Notes: a model not told the origin generated them from the sequence alone. 64,000 bases of DNA from Tetrapyrgos nigripes (GCA_013368315.1 JAACJM010000022.1:310001-374000), one strand, 5' to 3'; numbered from the stretch's first letter, positions 22,773 to 35,046 are shown. Translations and numbers: made by a program.

Positions 22773-24128
22773 ATGTCAACGGAAACCGGTAACTTGTCGA
22801 AACTGACCAAAGCCACCAAGGCCCCCAAGACCAACAGACACTACCCAACTCGCAACCCACTCTGCAAACAAGGCAGCGGCAGCATCGCTCCCGTGTTTTC
22901 TACTCTTGATCCGGGCCTACTCGCTGGGGAAGATGACCAAATTGCAGAAGATGAGGAACATGATTCCAAAGCAGAAGATGACGACTACAAGTCCGAGGAA
23001 CCCACCATGGCTCCTCCCCGTGACCCTTCTAGGACTTGCCCTCTCGATCTGAGGCCCCTCCCACTGGACATCCAACATGCTGACCCTCCTGTCATTGACG
23101 AAAACTCGCCGGACGCAGACGAGGAGGCCACCAAACGTAACCTGCATGACGAGGACTGCCTGCATGGCCTGGCCAAGGAAGCTGCCCACCAAGCACAACT
23201 CTATGATCCCCCTTGGACACCACATTCCACTGGCGCTTCTGGAGACCTCATGAATCCTCCACACTTCATACAGTCCATTACAAGGACAGGCCAGGGTGAG
23301 TACTTTTTTCTTTACCACACCACGATACGCAACACAATATGTGATATGGTATACAATATGATACACGATCTCTACCAGCCAGTCCGATACCCTCCACCAC
23401 AATACCCTCCACCCCAGTTCCACAGTCACCCTGGGGCATATCCACCACTGCACACCTTCCCGTCTGTGGCTCCTGGGCAAGCTCTGCTACCCCAGTAGAA
23501 GACCAGATTGGGAAGGATGCTAGCAGACCCTCACACTGCTAGGGGGACCGCAATGACCCCAAGTGCCTGGACAGCATCTGCACAGATGCAGCAATCATTC
23601 ACCAACCACTGGCAGGATAAAGTTAACCTCCCTGATTTCTTGTCTCAGCTCCGCCCATGCTCTCATGGCATCAAAACCCATGTTTGCATTGTCGCTGGGT
23701 AGAGACGGAAAGCTGCAAGTCGAGGATAGGAAGAGAAACTCTATCCCGCTGGAAGACTTGGAGTCAGGTGACATGCCTGAAGTTGGGAGCAACCTGGTCA
23801 CCGTTATCAGGGCATACTTCATTCCCTGGAACAAGCCTGCGCCAGGCTTGTCTCAAGCTCACATGGTCGCTGACACATTTGAACAGATGTTTGCTGAGGT
23901 GGCTCGCCAGCCAAACTATCTACTCCTGTTCCCTACATACTGCCGATACATTGCCACCATTATCTCCATTTTCGAGTCGGGACAGGACATGAACACCATG
24001 CCAGACGTCTTCTCCCCAGCAGTCTGGGACCAGTGTCACCTGATGGAACAGACTGCCAGGACCTACTCCTGCGACCCTTCAACAGGCACCATCACATACT
24101 CACGCTCGTCCACGCGAGGCACAACCTC
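22773..24128 (+). pseudogene. Gag-like ORF1 of the YR retrotransposon, 5' part
   Basis: ATG 22773 starts MSTETGNLSKLTKATKAPK. An acidic, Pro-rich region follows, then PPQYPPPQFHSHPGAYPP. A TAG at 23496-23498 and a frameshift near 23650 break it. The second half reads DGKLQVEDRKRNSIPLEDLE, YFIPWNKPAPGLSQAHMVAD and PTYCRYIATIISIFESGQD, all typical of DIRS-type ORF1. It is cut at codon TTS by the A1 insertion and continues at 31130. Confidence 0.7.
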
Positions 24129-24617
24129 TGTCACAAACTGCTACAATTCTTTGTCCTCCTTCTTCTTCTATTTCATTATCAAACCCATTTTCCGATCACT
24201 CATCTATTGCATTTCCTCGATAAACCCTTTTAAACTTTATAAACCTTGTGTTACTGACTTTGAACTTTATAAACCTGTCAAACCTTATAATAAACATCAA
24301 TCAATCTTCCATTCAATCAACCTTCTCTTTCTCCTATCTTTTCCCTACATTTCTCTATTATCTCCTATGTTTCTCCTGTTTTTCCTATCTTGTTCCTATC
24401 ACTTATTCATTGTTCTTCTATATAAACCACTTGACACTCTAGTTAGTCCTTTAGTTCGTTCACTTTGTCTCCGCTCCGTACTACTACTACACAGTGTAGA
24501 GCCTAGTCAGCTTACTCTTTTCCTCTACTCATATCTCTCTTGTTCAATCTATTGTTTGTATCTGCTCTTTGATTGTGTGACTTGGGTGGTTACTTAAGTG
24601 TATCAGCAACCTTGACA
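24129..24617 (+). repeat. A1 5' LTR
   Basis: 489 bp, TG...CA ends, with a TATATAAACC stretch near 24418 that could be the promoter TATA box. Confidence 0.85.
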
Positions 24618-25320
24618 CTTGAACAAACTCCCTTACACCCACCTCACTATTTGAGTCCTTCTCTTTCTATTTCATTACCTCTATTCTCAATCTTCCCTTG
24701 TGTAGCAGCAAGTGCCATTTTCTTTTCTCCACAAATACATTTGAGAGCACTCTGCGTATTTGTTACAACAATCATCTTCCCTTTCATATATTCCTTTCAC
24801 CCTGTCTACCCCATTCTCTCAAATTCGCTTTGAACCTCCGGAGAATTCACCTGATTATGAATAACCTCCTCTCCCTCTTCCACTTGATCTATTACACACT
24901 GAGTACTGGTGTAGCCACACAGAAAGCATTCAGGCGGATACCTGGAGTTATGATTGAGACTTTGTCTGTACACATTGTTGGGTTTGGAAACTGGAACCAG
25001 GTGACATAATTCTTTCTGTCTATTCATACATACGAGTCACCCTCAACCTCAATACCAAGGAGACTGTTGTCAGAATTATGGGACCTCTGTTCTTCAGAGA
25101 ATACAACACACCTACAGAGCTTACAGACTACGGTACACCATCCTCCTTTATCTTCGAATCCTCATGGTGATTCAAAGGGCAGAAAAAGAAGGCCCTAAGA
25201 GATTGTATAAAAAGCATATGACAAGTTGACAGTCTGCATCTGCAGATCCAAGCCTTCCCTGTGCAGATCGTCCACACGTCTTCTTTAAACCGAGGGTTCT
25301 CAACTGTAATTATAACTCAG
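24618..25320 (+). other. A1 leader and decayed 5' gag region
   Basis: After the LTR comes CTTGAACAAACTCCC, where a primer-binding site should be; I could not match it to a tRNA. The following 700 bases have no sustained frame and probably include the leader and a ruined Gag N-terminus. Confidence 0.5.
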
Positions 25321-26920
25321 AAAGTCTGAAACCCTACACATTTTGTGAAAATCAGCCCTGTCTTAACTGATACAACACTCAAACACTTTCCAAAACCAAA
25401 ACCCTTCCTATCAAGTGCCAAGTTGTAACGCATAACCAGGAGCTCTCTATTCGAAAAGCTCATCCTATTATTGACTCTGAAACCGAACCAGAACAAGGTA
25501 CATCTACCCCTACAAACACTCAACTGATTCCAGAACCCTCTTCTCTCGTACCACCTGATCCGTCTTCTGCATCAGATCCGTTACCAGATCCACCTTCTAA
25601 TAACCCATCAACTCCTCCCTGAAATCCTTCTCCCAATCCATCAGATCCAGAAGAACCCTCTTTCCCCGCAATTCCGTCTAACAAAGAACCATCTGTAGCC
25701 CCACATTGTCCAAATCCTTCTCCATCTCCCGATCCATCAGATCCAGACGAACTGGTTATGTCTGACATTGCACCTAATGACTCTAACAATACTTCTGAAT
25801 GAGGAAGGAAGCCCGACGCCTTTAATGGAGAACGTGATGAGGCGAAGCGGTGGTTAGCCTCATTCAACAATTACCTACGTCAGAACAAAGTCAGATACTC
25901 AACTGAGGACTCTAAGGTGTCCTTATTTCTCTCATTCTTCACAGGAGAAAAAGGAGGAGATTGGGCAACCCAATAAATCACAGAGCGAGAAGAGGATGAG
26001 GAAGATACAAAACTTACAGAAGGAGAGATGATGGACAACTTTAAAAGAGGTGAAGGATAGGTTTAAAAAGGATTTCAAAGCCCTTGCTGCTGATGAGGCT
26101 GCGAGAAATAAGATCAAGAACGCTAGGATGAAGGGAACAGACATTAGTAGCTATAATAGTATCTTTGATATTACAGAGAAACCGCTCTTCTAGATTTCTA
26201 TAAAGCAGGTCTTCTGAGGGATCTTCGGAAGTCAGTGGCAGGAACGTGGCTGAAGTGGAAGGACTTCAACGAGTATAGGGAAAGGGCAATGGATCTCCAT
26301 TTAGAATGGATAAACGAAAGAGAGAAAGAAGGACGATCAAGACTGTTCCCTACACCAAAAACGAGTGTGGGCCCTTCTCAAGGAAGGACAGTAGCAAGTG
26401 TGAATGTGCTTATGAATATGGGACCAGGTGCTAACTTGTCCTTTACTCCTTTACCTAAACTGACGACCAAAGAAAGGGACTGACTTTGGAAACTAGGAGC
26501 ATGCTTTGCATGTAAGCAACCTGGACACATGAGCAACGAATGCCTGACATTCCCAAACAATACTCTGAGGTCTTCAATGTCTCAAAATACCTCCTGAAAC
26601 TTCCCTCCTCGTGCTGTTAGGACAGCTAAAACTTCAGCTCCATCATCGTTATCTAATTCACCACTGGTAACAGTAGCTCAAACATCGTCATCGTCTACCT
26701 CTCGTAATGTAATCAAAGACATCTCTGATATGGTTAACAAGGTCAAGGGTTTGGAAGGAGAAGAGAAAGAGCAGGCAGCTGTATATTTGAAGGACATTAT
26801 GTCAAAGTTGGATTTTTGAAATACTCCCCTGCTACGTCATCAGGAGGAGTTGTACAGTACACTGGACAATATGAACGTACCTTTCCTTCAGAATTAAGAA
26901 TGTCAGCAGTCACTCGTAAC
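25320..26920 (+). pseudogene. gag: Gag of A1, decayed
   Basis: Readable parts in order: a Pro/Ser/Asp linker (PSDPEEPSFPAIPSN), the Gag core KPDAFNGERDEAKRWLASFN and LFLSFFTGEKGGDWA, then KALAADEAARNKIKNARMKG, a GTWLKWKDFNEYRERAMDLH stretch, and a zinc knuckle CFACKQPGHMSNEC (CX2CX4HX4C, about 26503-26545). TGA codons lie at 25620 and 25800, and frameshifts near 26050 and 26190 divide it. Confidence 0.8.
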
Positions 26921-29900
26921 TGACAGGTACCTTCGATAACACTTAAAACCGAACTTATTGGCAAAATCACCAGTAGACAAATCGACGCAGAAGCTTTAAT
27001 AGACAGTGGTGCAGAAGGCATTATTATCAATAGCCGTTTTGCACAAGAAAACTGTTTAACCCTCCTTCCTATCAAAAACCCTTTCCCTGTACGAAATGTC
27101 GACGGTTCCGAAAACACCATGGGATGGGTACGCTATTATACTATTCAAAAACTACGTATCTACTCTCAAAACAAAAGATTGTATCATGAAGAGATGGCTG
27201 AATTCTATGTTACAGACATCGGAGATCATGATGTAATCCTTGGTACCAATTGATTGGAAGAGCACAATCCAGAGGTGGATTGGTCATTTTCTAAAGTGGA
27301 TATGGTCAGATGTCCTGAAACATGTATTTTGGAACAACCCCCGTCTTTAACCTACTACGCACCAAACCCAAATTTCCCAAATCTACCATTATTGATCCAC
27401 GAACCAATCACAAGGATTACCAAGTGAAATGGTCAGAACCAATTGGACAGTTCAAACCAATTGCACAGCCAAAAGTGGCAGGTCGACGTCATCGAATTCC
27501 AATTCGATCCTTTCACCGTTCCTCAGAATCTATGGCTATTTTTACTGAAGAAGAGTTTGATCGGGAGGATATTCTGAGACAGTGGGAACAGGAAGTGTTA
27601 GAAGGTCTGTTTGAAAAGGAAGAAGAATATCCAATATCAGATATGGAAATACCTATTTGTGCAGGATTTATGAAAGCTCAAGAACTGGCAGAATCAGCCC
27701 AAAAGATGAAAGAGGACATACCACTCACAGATAAGATTCCACCCCAATATCATCAGTTTTTACCAGTTTTTGATAAACAAACTTCAGAACGACTACCAAG
27801 ACGTGGTGAATGGGATCATGCCATCGACCTAAAACCGGATTTTGAACCTCGCCCTTGCAAAACCTATCCCTTGTCTCCTAATGAACAAAAGGAACTTGAC
27901 AACTTCATTGATGAGAACCTAGAGAAGAAGTATATAAGACCGTTGAAGTCTCCTATGGCAAGTCCCTTCTTCTTTGTCAAAAAGAAAGACGGAAAGCTAC
28001 ACCCTGTACAGGACTATCGAGCCTTAAATAAAGGAACTGTTAAGAACGAATACCCTTTACCACTCATATCAGAATTAGTGGACAAACTTAAAGGAGCACG
28101 AGTTTTCTCAAAAATCGACCTTTGATGGGGATATAACAATGTGTGGATAAAAGAAGGAGATGAATGGAAAGCTGCGTTTAAAACAAATAGAGGACTTTTC
28201 AAACCAACAGTGATGTTCTTTGGTCTTATGAACTCTCCTGCAACATTCCAGGCAATGATGAACACTCTTTTTAAGGATCTCATCGATTCTGGAAAGGTGG
28301 TTATCTACATGGATGACATCTTGATCTTCACGGAGACCCTAGAAGAACATCAGCAAATAGTCAAACAAGTGCTCGCACAACTCCAAGAGAATGACCTTTA
28401 CACCAAACCAGAAAAATGCACCTTTGAAGCCAGCTCAGTAGAGTTTCTAGGTCTTATTGTATCCTATAACACATTGGCAATGGATCCTGTCAAAGTTAAA
28501 GGCATTACCAAATGGCCAACCCCATGAAATGTCAAGGATGTTCAATCATTCCTAGGATTCGGGAACTTTTATCATTGATTTATACATAACTTTTCCAAAG
28601 TCGCTCGACCACTTTTCGATCTTACAAAGAAGGATGAACCGTGGAAATGGTCTGTGGATGCAGAAAAAGCTTTTCAGGCACTCAAAGATGCGTTTACTTC
28701 TTCACCAGTCCTTTTAATGCCTGATCATTCTAAGCCATATCGAGTAGAAGTAGATGCTTCTGATTATGCCACCGGAGGTATCCTGTCACAGAAAGGATCA
28801 GATGACAGGTGGCATCCAGTTGCTTACCTATCAAAATCGTTATCTGAAACTGAACGAAACTACGACATTCACGATAAAGAGTTACTAGTGATCATACAGG
28901 CATTGGAGGCTTGGCAACACTATCTTGAAGGTGCACCACATACTATCGAGATCCTCACTGCCACAAAAATCTGGAATACTTCACTACTTCTCAGAAACTA
29001 AGCCAACGACAAGCAAGAATGGCTCTATTTCTTACCAGATTCGACTTTGTTCTTATCCATAAACCGGGAAGCCTTAATCGAAGTGACCCTCTCTCTCAAA
29101 GGCCAGATCATAAAGAGGAGGTCAAAGACGATAATAAGGATAGAGTATTACTAGATCCCAAGTTCTTCAGAATTCTAGCTACGAGACCAGGAGATGCCAA
29201 ACTGAGAAGACGAATTAAAGAATGTCCAAAGAAAGACAAAGAAGTTGTGAGTGCTCTCGAAGTCATTTTAAACAATGGTCCACACTTGCTGGTCAAGAAC
29301 CTACAGGAATGGAATTACGAAGATGGGATTGTTTTGTTCTGAGGAAAAGTTTACATCCCCTACGATCAAGAATTACACAGAGACATAGTCAAGATGCATC
29401 ACAATAGTCTCATCACAGGACATCCAGGCTGATTCAAAATGTATGAGTTAATTAGTAGGGAATTTTGGTGGCCCGGTATGTCAGTATTTGTGTGCGATTA
29501 TGTCAATTGGCTAAGGCACAAAATCATCTGTTGCATGTACCATTAGTCCCAAACAAAACTCCAGAAAGACCTTTTGGTACGATCACCACTGATTACATCA
29601 TGGATCTTCCAGAATGTGATGGTTTCAATGCAATCCACGTAACTGTGGATCGATCAGCCAAGACCGTAGTAATTTCACCATGCCAAAAGGATATCGACAG
29701 TAATGGGACTATTGATGTATTATTCAACAACACATGGCGACGATATGGACTATGGGACAAAATGATTTCGGATTGAGGACCTCAATTTGCTAGCCAAGTT
29801 ATGAGAGGAATATACACTAAGTTAGTATGGCTTATCACCTGCAAACAGATGGTGAGACAGAAAGGTTCAATCAAGAACCTGAAAAATACCTATGAACCTT

Positions 29901-30651
29901 CTGCAACTATCGACAAGACGACTGGGTCAAATACCTGCCATACACAGAGTTTTGCCATAACACCTGAACCCACTCCACTACTGGGAAATCACCTTTCGAA
30001 TTACTTCATGGATATCTTCCTCGACTCTTCCCATCCATCAATCCTTCTTCACATGTCCCAAAAGTTGAAGAATGCCTTCAAAACTTAGAAGTACTGCGAG
30101 AAGAGTTAAAAGCAAGTCTGACGACCGCTGCAGAGCTGATGAAGAGACAAAATATGGATCATGTAAAAGAAGGGGTCAAATTTAAAGTCGGGGACAAAGT
30201 ACTATTAGACGGAAAGAATTTGAAGACAACTAGGCCAAAAGCTAAGTTGACTAACCATTGTCATGGACTATTCGAAATCACTGATGTAATTGGCGAAGTT
30301 AATTACCGTCTCAAACTGCCAAACACCTGGCGAATTCACCCAGTATTCCATGCTTCATTATTATCACCATACAAAGAGACTGAAGCTCATGGAGTGAACT
30401 ATCCAGGGGAACCAGCAGAGTTACTACCCAAAGATAACGAGTATGACATAGAAGCGATTCTAGATTCGAAACCAACTAAGAATCATCAAGGAGTACAATA
30501 TTTGGTCAAATGGCTAGACTACTCGGACTCTGAAAATTCATGGGAACCAGCTTCGGGGTTAACAAAATTGAAAGAAATGATCGAAACCTTCCATCGAGAA
30601 CATCCAAATGCATATCAACCACCAAACCTGATATGGAAAGATGGGAATTAG
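26920..30651 (+). pseudogene. pol: Pol of A1: protease, RT, RNase H, integrase, chromodomain
   Basis: The protease shows AEALIDSGAEGIIINSRF (about 26985). The RT shows PSPFFF-type [32 protein letters not shown] and the catalytic VIYMDDILIF (about 28297). RNase H has VEVDASDYATGGILSQKG. The integrase has a zinc-binding region and TTDYIMDLPECDGFNAIHVT, but 29480-30130 is badly frameshifted. The C-terminal chromodomain reads YDIEAILDSKP, LVKWLDYSDSENSWEP and EMIETFHREHP, and ends at 30651. TGA replaces arginine at 28123, 28525, 28576, 29340, 29430 and 29774, and Trp at 27251. Confidence 0.9.
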
Positions 30652-30697
30652 TTTCGAAGATATTTGGAGAAGTACACGTGTGCTCCAGAGGGGGTAA

Positions 30698-31129
30698 TGT
30701 CACAAACTGCTACAATTCTTTGTCCTCCTTCTTCTATTTCATTATCAAACCCATTTTCCGATCACTCATCTATTGCATTTCCTCGATAAACCCTTTTAAA
30801 CTGACTTTGAACTTTATAAAACCTGTCAAACCTTATAATAACCATCAATCAATCTTATCTTTCTCCTATCTTTTCCCTATATTTCTCCATTATCTCCTAT
30901 GTTTCTCCTGTTTCTCCTATCTTGTTCCTATCACTTATTTGTTGTTCTTCTATATAAACCACTTGACACTCTAGTTAGTCCTTTAGTTCATTCACTTTGT
31001 CTCCACTACGTACTACTACTACGCAGTGTAGAGCCTAGTCAGCTTACTCTTTTCCTCTACTCATATCTCTTGTTCAATCTTTGATTGTGTGACTTGGGTG
31101 GTTACTTAAGTGTATCAGCAACCTTGACA
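30698..31129 (+). repeat. A1 3' LTR
   Basis: 432 bp, same ends as the 5' LTR, shorter through internal deletions; the ACCTC target duplicate follows at 31130. Confidence 0.85.
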
Positions 31130-31492
31130 ACCTCCTCATTGCACCAGTCCCATCAACCCAAAACTACTGCTTCCTCCTCATTCCCATTGAAACAGCACAG
31201 TACCTTTCACACCCAATCTTCGCAGAAATCCAATGGCACCCAACTCATCGGGTGCTGGATCTGCCCCATGTCCCATAGGGCCAAGGACCACATTGCCTCC
31301 TCCTCCGACTTCCTCAAACAACTTCCCAGTGGCCACTGTGGCACAACAGCAGAGGGCAAATATTGTTTTGGATGGAATGTCTACAGTGACTGCAAGTATA
31401 ACCCCTGCAGACAGGTGCACAAATGCAGCAAGTGTGGACGTAACCACCCTGCTTGGGACCACGGAACTGTTTCTGGTGGTAACCAGGCTTAG
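31130..31492 (+). pseudogene. Gag-like ORF1 of the YR retrotransposon, 3' part
   Basis: It continues the frame cut at 24128 (ACAACCTC joined to CTCATTG gives TTSSLH). It has a Cys/His cluster YCFGWNVYSDCKYNPCRQVH then KCSKCGRNHPAWDH, resembling the zinc motif at the end of DIRS/Ngaro ORF1 proteins. It stops with TAG at 31490. Confidence 0.75.
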
Positions 31493-32290
31493 ATGGAAGG
31501 AGGAAGTGGGAGCCCCTGAGAGATTCAGGGAGATACTGAAAGGTCTCTGAGAAGGTTTCTTCATAGGTCTGGAAGGCCATGAACTCACTGAAACTTTCAT
31601 CCCCAATAACCACTTCACTACAGAACAAGAAGCCAAACACATAGACAAGAAATTTGCAGAAGAAATACTCCTTGGTTGGATCTCCCCTGGTTGGGACCCA
31701 GACACTCTCCAGAAACTCATTGGACATTTTCACACTTCACCAATGGCTGTAATCAAACAGAAACCTGGAAAGTTTCGCAAAATCATCAACCACTCATTTC
31801 CATGACATCATATTTCACATTTTGAATCCCATAAACAACCCAATTATGAACCAAACAGCAATGAACCAATCCCACTAAATCCCAAACACGCATCAGTAAA
31901 TTCTGTTATAGACTCATCCAAATACCCATGTGATTGGGGTTCATTTTCGGAATGCTATCACATCGTTGCAAACGGTCCCCCTGGCACTCAAGCTGCAGTC
32001 TTTGATGTAGACACAGCTTTCTGAAACATCCCTATACACCCTGAAATGCGACAATACGTAGCCCTATCCTTCAGAGGAAAAATCCATCTTGATCAAGTAC
32101 TCAACTTCAGGGCGGCATCTTCTCCTGGTATTTGGGGACTCGTCACTGATGACTTCTCTACATAACTCCTGCTTAACACTACTATTAGGCTTTCATATAC
32201 ATGTTCTTTGGAGCCACCCTTCTCTTGATCGTCATCAAATGGGTAGACGACTTCATTTTCTTCCACAAACCAGTGCGTCGCAACACAGAA

Positions 32291-32506
32291 GGCTCCTACA
32301 CTTACGCCTATGACGCCTCATTCATATGGAAACTCGCAGAGCGTCTACAGTAGCTGCAAAATTTGATGCCACTTCTTTTTTTGGAATTTAGCTCCACAGG
32401 CTCCTACACTTACGCCTATGACGCCTCATTCATATGGAAACTCGCAGAGCGTCTACAGTAGCTGCGAAAATTGATGCCACTTCCTTTTTTGGAATTTAGC
32501 TCCGGC
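32291..32506 (+). repeat. 108-bp tandem duplication across gene/MITE junction
   Basis: Two copies of GGCTCCTACACTTACGCCTA through TTGGAATTTAGCTCC lie head to tail, offset by 108 bases. Each contains the RT segment YAYDASFIWKLAERL plus the first 50 bases of the MITE. The duplication therefore happened after the MITE arrived. Confidence 0.85.
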
Positions 32507-32687
32507 TGGTTTCTGGCTTACTTCTTGATTCGGGATGGGTCAGGACAGATGAGAGAAGACCACTGCACCACTTTTCTAGTGTTGTGAAGGCTGTGTTGAA
32601 GGAGAGTGAAGGAAAAGATTGTGACCCGGCACCCCGGCACCCTGCTATTTCCAAAAAAGGAAGCGGCATCAATTTTCGCAGCTACTG
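32456..32687. mobile_element. 232-bp MITE with TA target duplication
   Basis: The ends are CAGTAGCTGCGAAAATTGAT and ATCAATTTTCGCAGCTACTG, inverted repeats of about 40 bp. TA flanks both sides (32454-32455, 32688-32689). Removing it joins GAGCGTCTA to GGCTGGCCC, restoring LAERLGWPW of the RT. TA insertion suggests mobilisation by a Tc1/mariner-type transposase. Confidence 0.8.
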
Positions 32688-33508
32688 TAGGCTGGCCCTG
32701 GGCCCCAAACAAATTTACTGACTTCGCATTCATTTTCTTATACATCGGTCTCCTCTGGGACCTCGCAAGCAACATGGTACAACTACCAAAGAAGAAGAAA
32801 GAAAAATACAAGAAGAAACTAGGGTCATGGCTAACAACTGATGAAAAAGGAAAACTGAGAAAACTTTCAGCCAACAAAGCTGAGTCCCTCATTGGAACAC
32901 TCAACCACGTCACACTAGTAATCCCCAATGGCCGTGCCTTCCTCCCAAACTTATACGCTTTCCGAGCATCCTTCGACAGCCGCAATCCTCATGTCAGACA
33001 TACTCCAAACAAAACTCTCCTCAATGACTTGAACTGGTGGATGGAAACCCTCTCTCTAGAGTTTGCCGGCATCACCATCAAGAACATCCCTGAACCTATC
33101 CCACTGCAAATCTTTGGGGTATTGGCCTCTACATCAGCAAAAAGTGGCTTGCGTGGAAACTCAAAGATGGCTGGAAAGGTGATGGGAGGGACATAGGATG
33201 GGCAGAAATGGTTGGTCTTGAGCTTGCCCTTTGCACTGTCATAGCAGCTGGCCACCGCGGTGTTCACATCAAGATACACTCAGACAACCAAGGCGTCATA
33301 GGAGCACTAAAGTCCGGGAAGTCAAGAGGTGTGAAACAAAATGAAATACTTCACAACATTGTATCACTTTTCCAACAACACGAGACACCCAAAAGTACAC
33401 TGAATATGAGAACAAACAACGATATGTACAGTAGAGTAGCCAAATAAAATCTATCAGCGAAAACTCGACCAAACAAATAAACAAAACACAACCTCTTCCA
33501 CAAATACC

Positions 33509-34726
33509 ATGCCTTTCCGCCCAAGCTACGCATCATACCCAAACCCACAACCTAACCAACTATGGGGCCCCTACTACCACCATGTAGTCCACACACAGAA
33601 CCCACAACCAAGCAACAATCCACTCACAAATGTCACGAACACACTCCCCATCCCACAACCACTGCCCAATAACACTTCTACACCACACGCCCAACCCAAC
33701 CCACTCCATCCCAAACAACGCCCATCACATGCTGTCCATTGCAAAAAGCTGGAACAACACATACTCACTGAAGCAAATCTCCCTGCAGTTTTCCAATGTA
33801 CCCTCAAAGCTGCCAACACCACAACACCAACAGACGCAAGGAACGTGAAGTAGAGCTCTTTCACAGGGAAAAACGCTCTCCCTGCATCCAAGACAACGCT
33901 CTGTGAATACGCATCACACTACGCCGGAAAAATAGCAGGCTCAACTGTGAGGCAGAAACTCTCAGCACTAAAGACATGGCATGTACAGCAACAACTACCG
34001 TGGAACGGGAACCTACTCCTATGCAACACTCTCAAAGGCGTTGACAACCTCACCCCTGCCTCATCATTTCACCCTAAATGTGAACTGGTAACTCTAAATA
34101 TGCTGCGCATACTCCACTATGACCTGATCGACAACACCAACACCACCAGAATCACCAAAGGTTCCAAGGGTTTCAGGCAATGTGTCTACACAGCATCCAC
34201 TACACTATTCACTGGGCAACTCCTCCAGAAGGAAGTTCTTGCAGGTGCCAAAGACCCCACCAAATACCAACCATTGCTACTCCCCACTGTCAGTAACCTC
34301 TCCGAAGTCATCGAATCCAATGGGTCACTGAGCCTACATCTCCCATCTACAAAAACCAAAATATATCGTGGTGACGATGTAGTCCTATACAAACAGAACT
34401 CCCGAGTAGATCCCACCTCTGCTAACATCAAGCACATCTTTGAAAACAAGCTCTTCTCCTATTGCGATGAAACCAATGCCCACAAGGTGCTCACTAGAAG
34501 GAAGTTCATCCGCACTATAAATACTATCTGGTCATCAAAAGGCTACTCAAGATATACCGGCCATTCTTTCAGGATTGGAGGCACCTTGTACTTTCTGCGA
34601 GCTGGCGTACTGCCAGATCTAGTCAAACAAGCAGGACAATGGAAGTCCAACGCTTTCTACAAGTACTGGAGATATCTCACTGCCATAGCAGTGAGACATA
34701 TGGAGAACCTCGATACCAACATCTAA
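33509..34726 (+). pseudogene. Tyrosine recombinase of the YR retrotransposon
   Basis: It starts at ATG 33509 (MPFRPSYASYPNPQPNQ) and would make about 405 residues, with a single in-frame TAG at 33851-33853. The N-terminus is Pro/Asn-rich; the core-binding part follows (YASHYAGKIAGSTVRQKLSA). The catalytic domain has ITKGSKGFRQ with a candidate first Arg, the hallmark TGHSFRIGG (HxxR), and KQAGQWKSNAFYKYWRY, where a Tyr is the likely nucleophile. It would integrate the circular DNA form. Apart from one stop it is the best-preserved gene of the element. Confidence 0.8.
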
Positions 34727-34969
34727 AGCGCCTCACTAGCCTTCGTCCTATGGGTATGTCTCGTCTTTCGTCAACACGCTCGTTGCTTTTTCTTGCACTC
34801 CTCAGCCTCAACTACCCCAAGGACGTCAGCCCGGTGTTTTTCTGACACTGGTCTGTTTGTTTTTTCCTTCCCCCATCTACACGGGGGTGTCTGTCTTTCT
34901 TGTATCCCACATATCTCTATGCATCCTATTCCTATTGATATATCCCATGCCATACCGAGATCTACATCT
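34727..34969 (+). other. 3' end of the YR retrotransposon, non-coding
   Basis: No gene. It contains GGTGT-rich and short inverted words (CCCCCATCTACACGGGGGTG) and should carry part of the terminal repeat system, which I could not resolve. Confidence 0.45.
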
Positions 34970-35011
34970 GAAAATGAACGAAAATACCCTGAAAATAATA
35001 CTGTCACGACA
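34970..35011 (-). repeat. First 42 bases of the family C 3' LTR
   Basis: On the minus strand TGTCGTGACAGTATTATT and on, identical in order to the LTR at 41433 downwards; it is cut by the YR insertion. Confidence 0.8.
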
Positions 35012-35046
35012 TTACCCCCCTTCTAAGACTCAACGTCCTCAATGAG

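Larger units (their letters stand above)
24129..31129 (+). mobile_element. A1: 7.0-kb Ty3/gypsy chromovirus with two LTRs and TSD ACCTC
   Basis: The LTRs at 24129-24617 and 30698-31129 share TGTCACAAACTGCTACAATT at the start and CAACCTTGACA at the end. The 3' LTR has small internal deletions. ACCTC flanks both ends (24124-24128, 31130-31134). A purine tract GAGGGGGTAA precedes the 3' LTR. Domain order is Gag with zinc knuckle, protease, RT, RNase H, integrase, chromodomain. It is inactive through many stops, mostly TGA at arginines. It is inserted in ORF1 of the YR element. Confidence 0.9.
31493..33447 (+). pseudogene. RT-RNase H of the YR retrotransposon
   Basis: DIRS-type RT motifs are clear: GKFRKIINHSFP, AVFDVDTAF-stop-NIPIHPEMRQY, VLNF-AASSPGIWGLVTD and the catalytic VKWVDDFIFFHKP (about 32238). 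A 232-bp MITE and a 108-bp tandem duplication interrupt it before GWPWAPNKFTDFAFIFLYIG. The RNase H-like end has IGLYISKKWLAWK and IKIHSDNQGVIGALKSGKS. Lesions include TGA at about 31548, 31803 and 32022 (two of them at expected arginines) and several frameshifts near 32170-32230 and 33110. Confidence 0.8.
22569..34969 (+). mobile_element. Tyrosine-recombinase (DIRS/Ngaro-like) retrotransposon, interrupted by A1
   Basis: After removing the A1 insertion (24129-31129 plus one ACCTC) about 5.4 kb remain. The order is a Gag-like gene, RT with RNase H, then a tyrosine recombinase, which is the layout of DIRS-order elements. It splits a family-C LTR: CAGAAA on the left and GAAAATG on the right rebuild the intact CAGAAAATG. 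There is thus no conventional TSD, only shared GAAA. This agrees with YR elements integrating by recombination of a circle. I could not recognise the split direct repeats expected for Ngaro. Confidence 0.8.
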
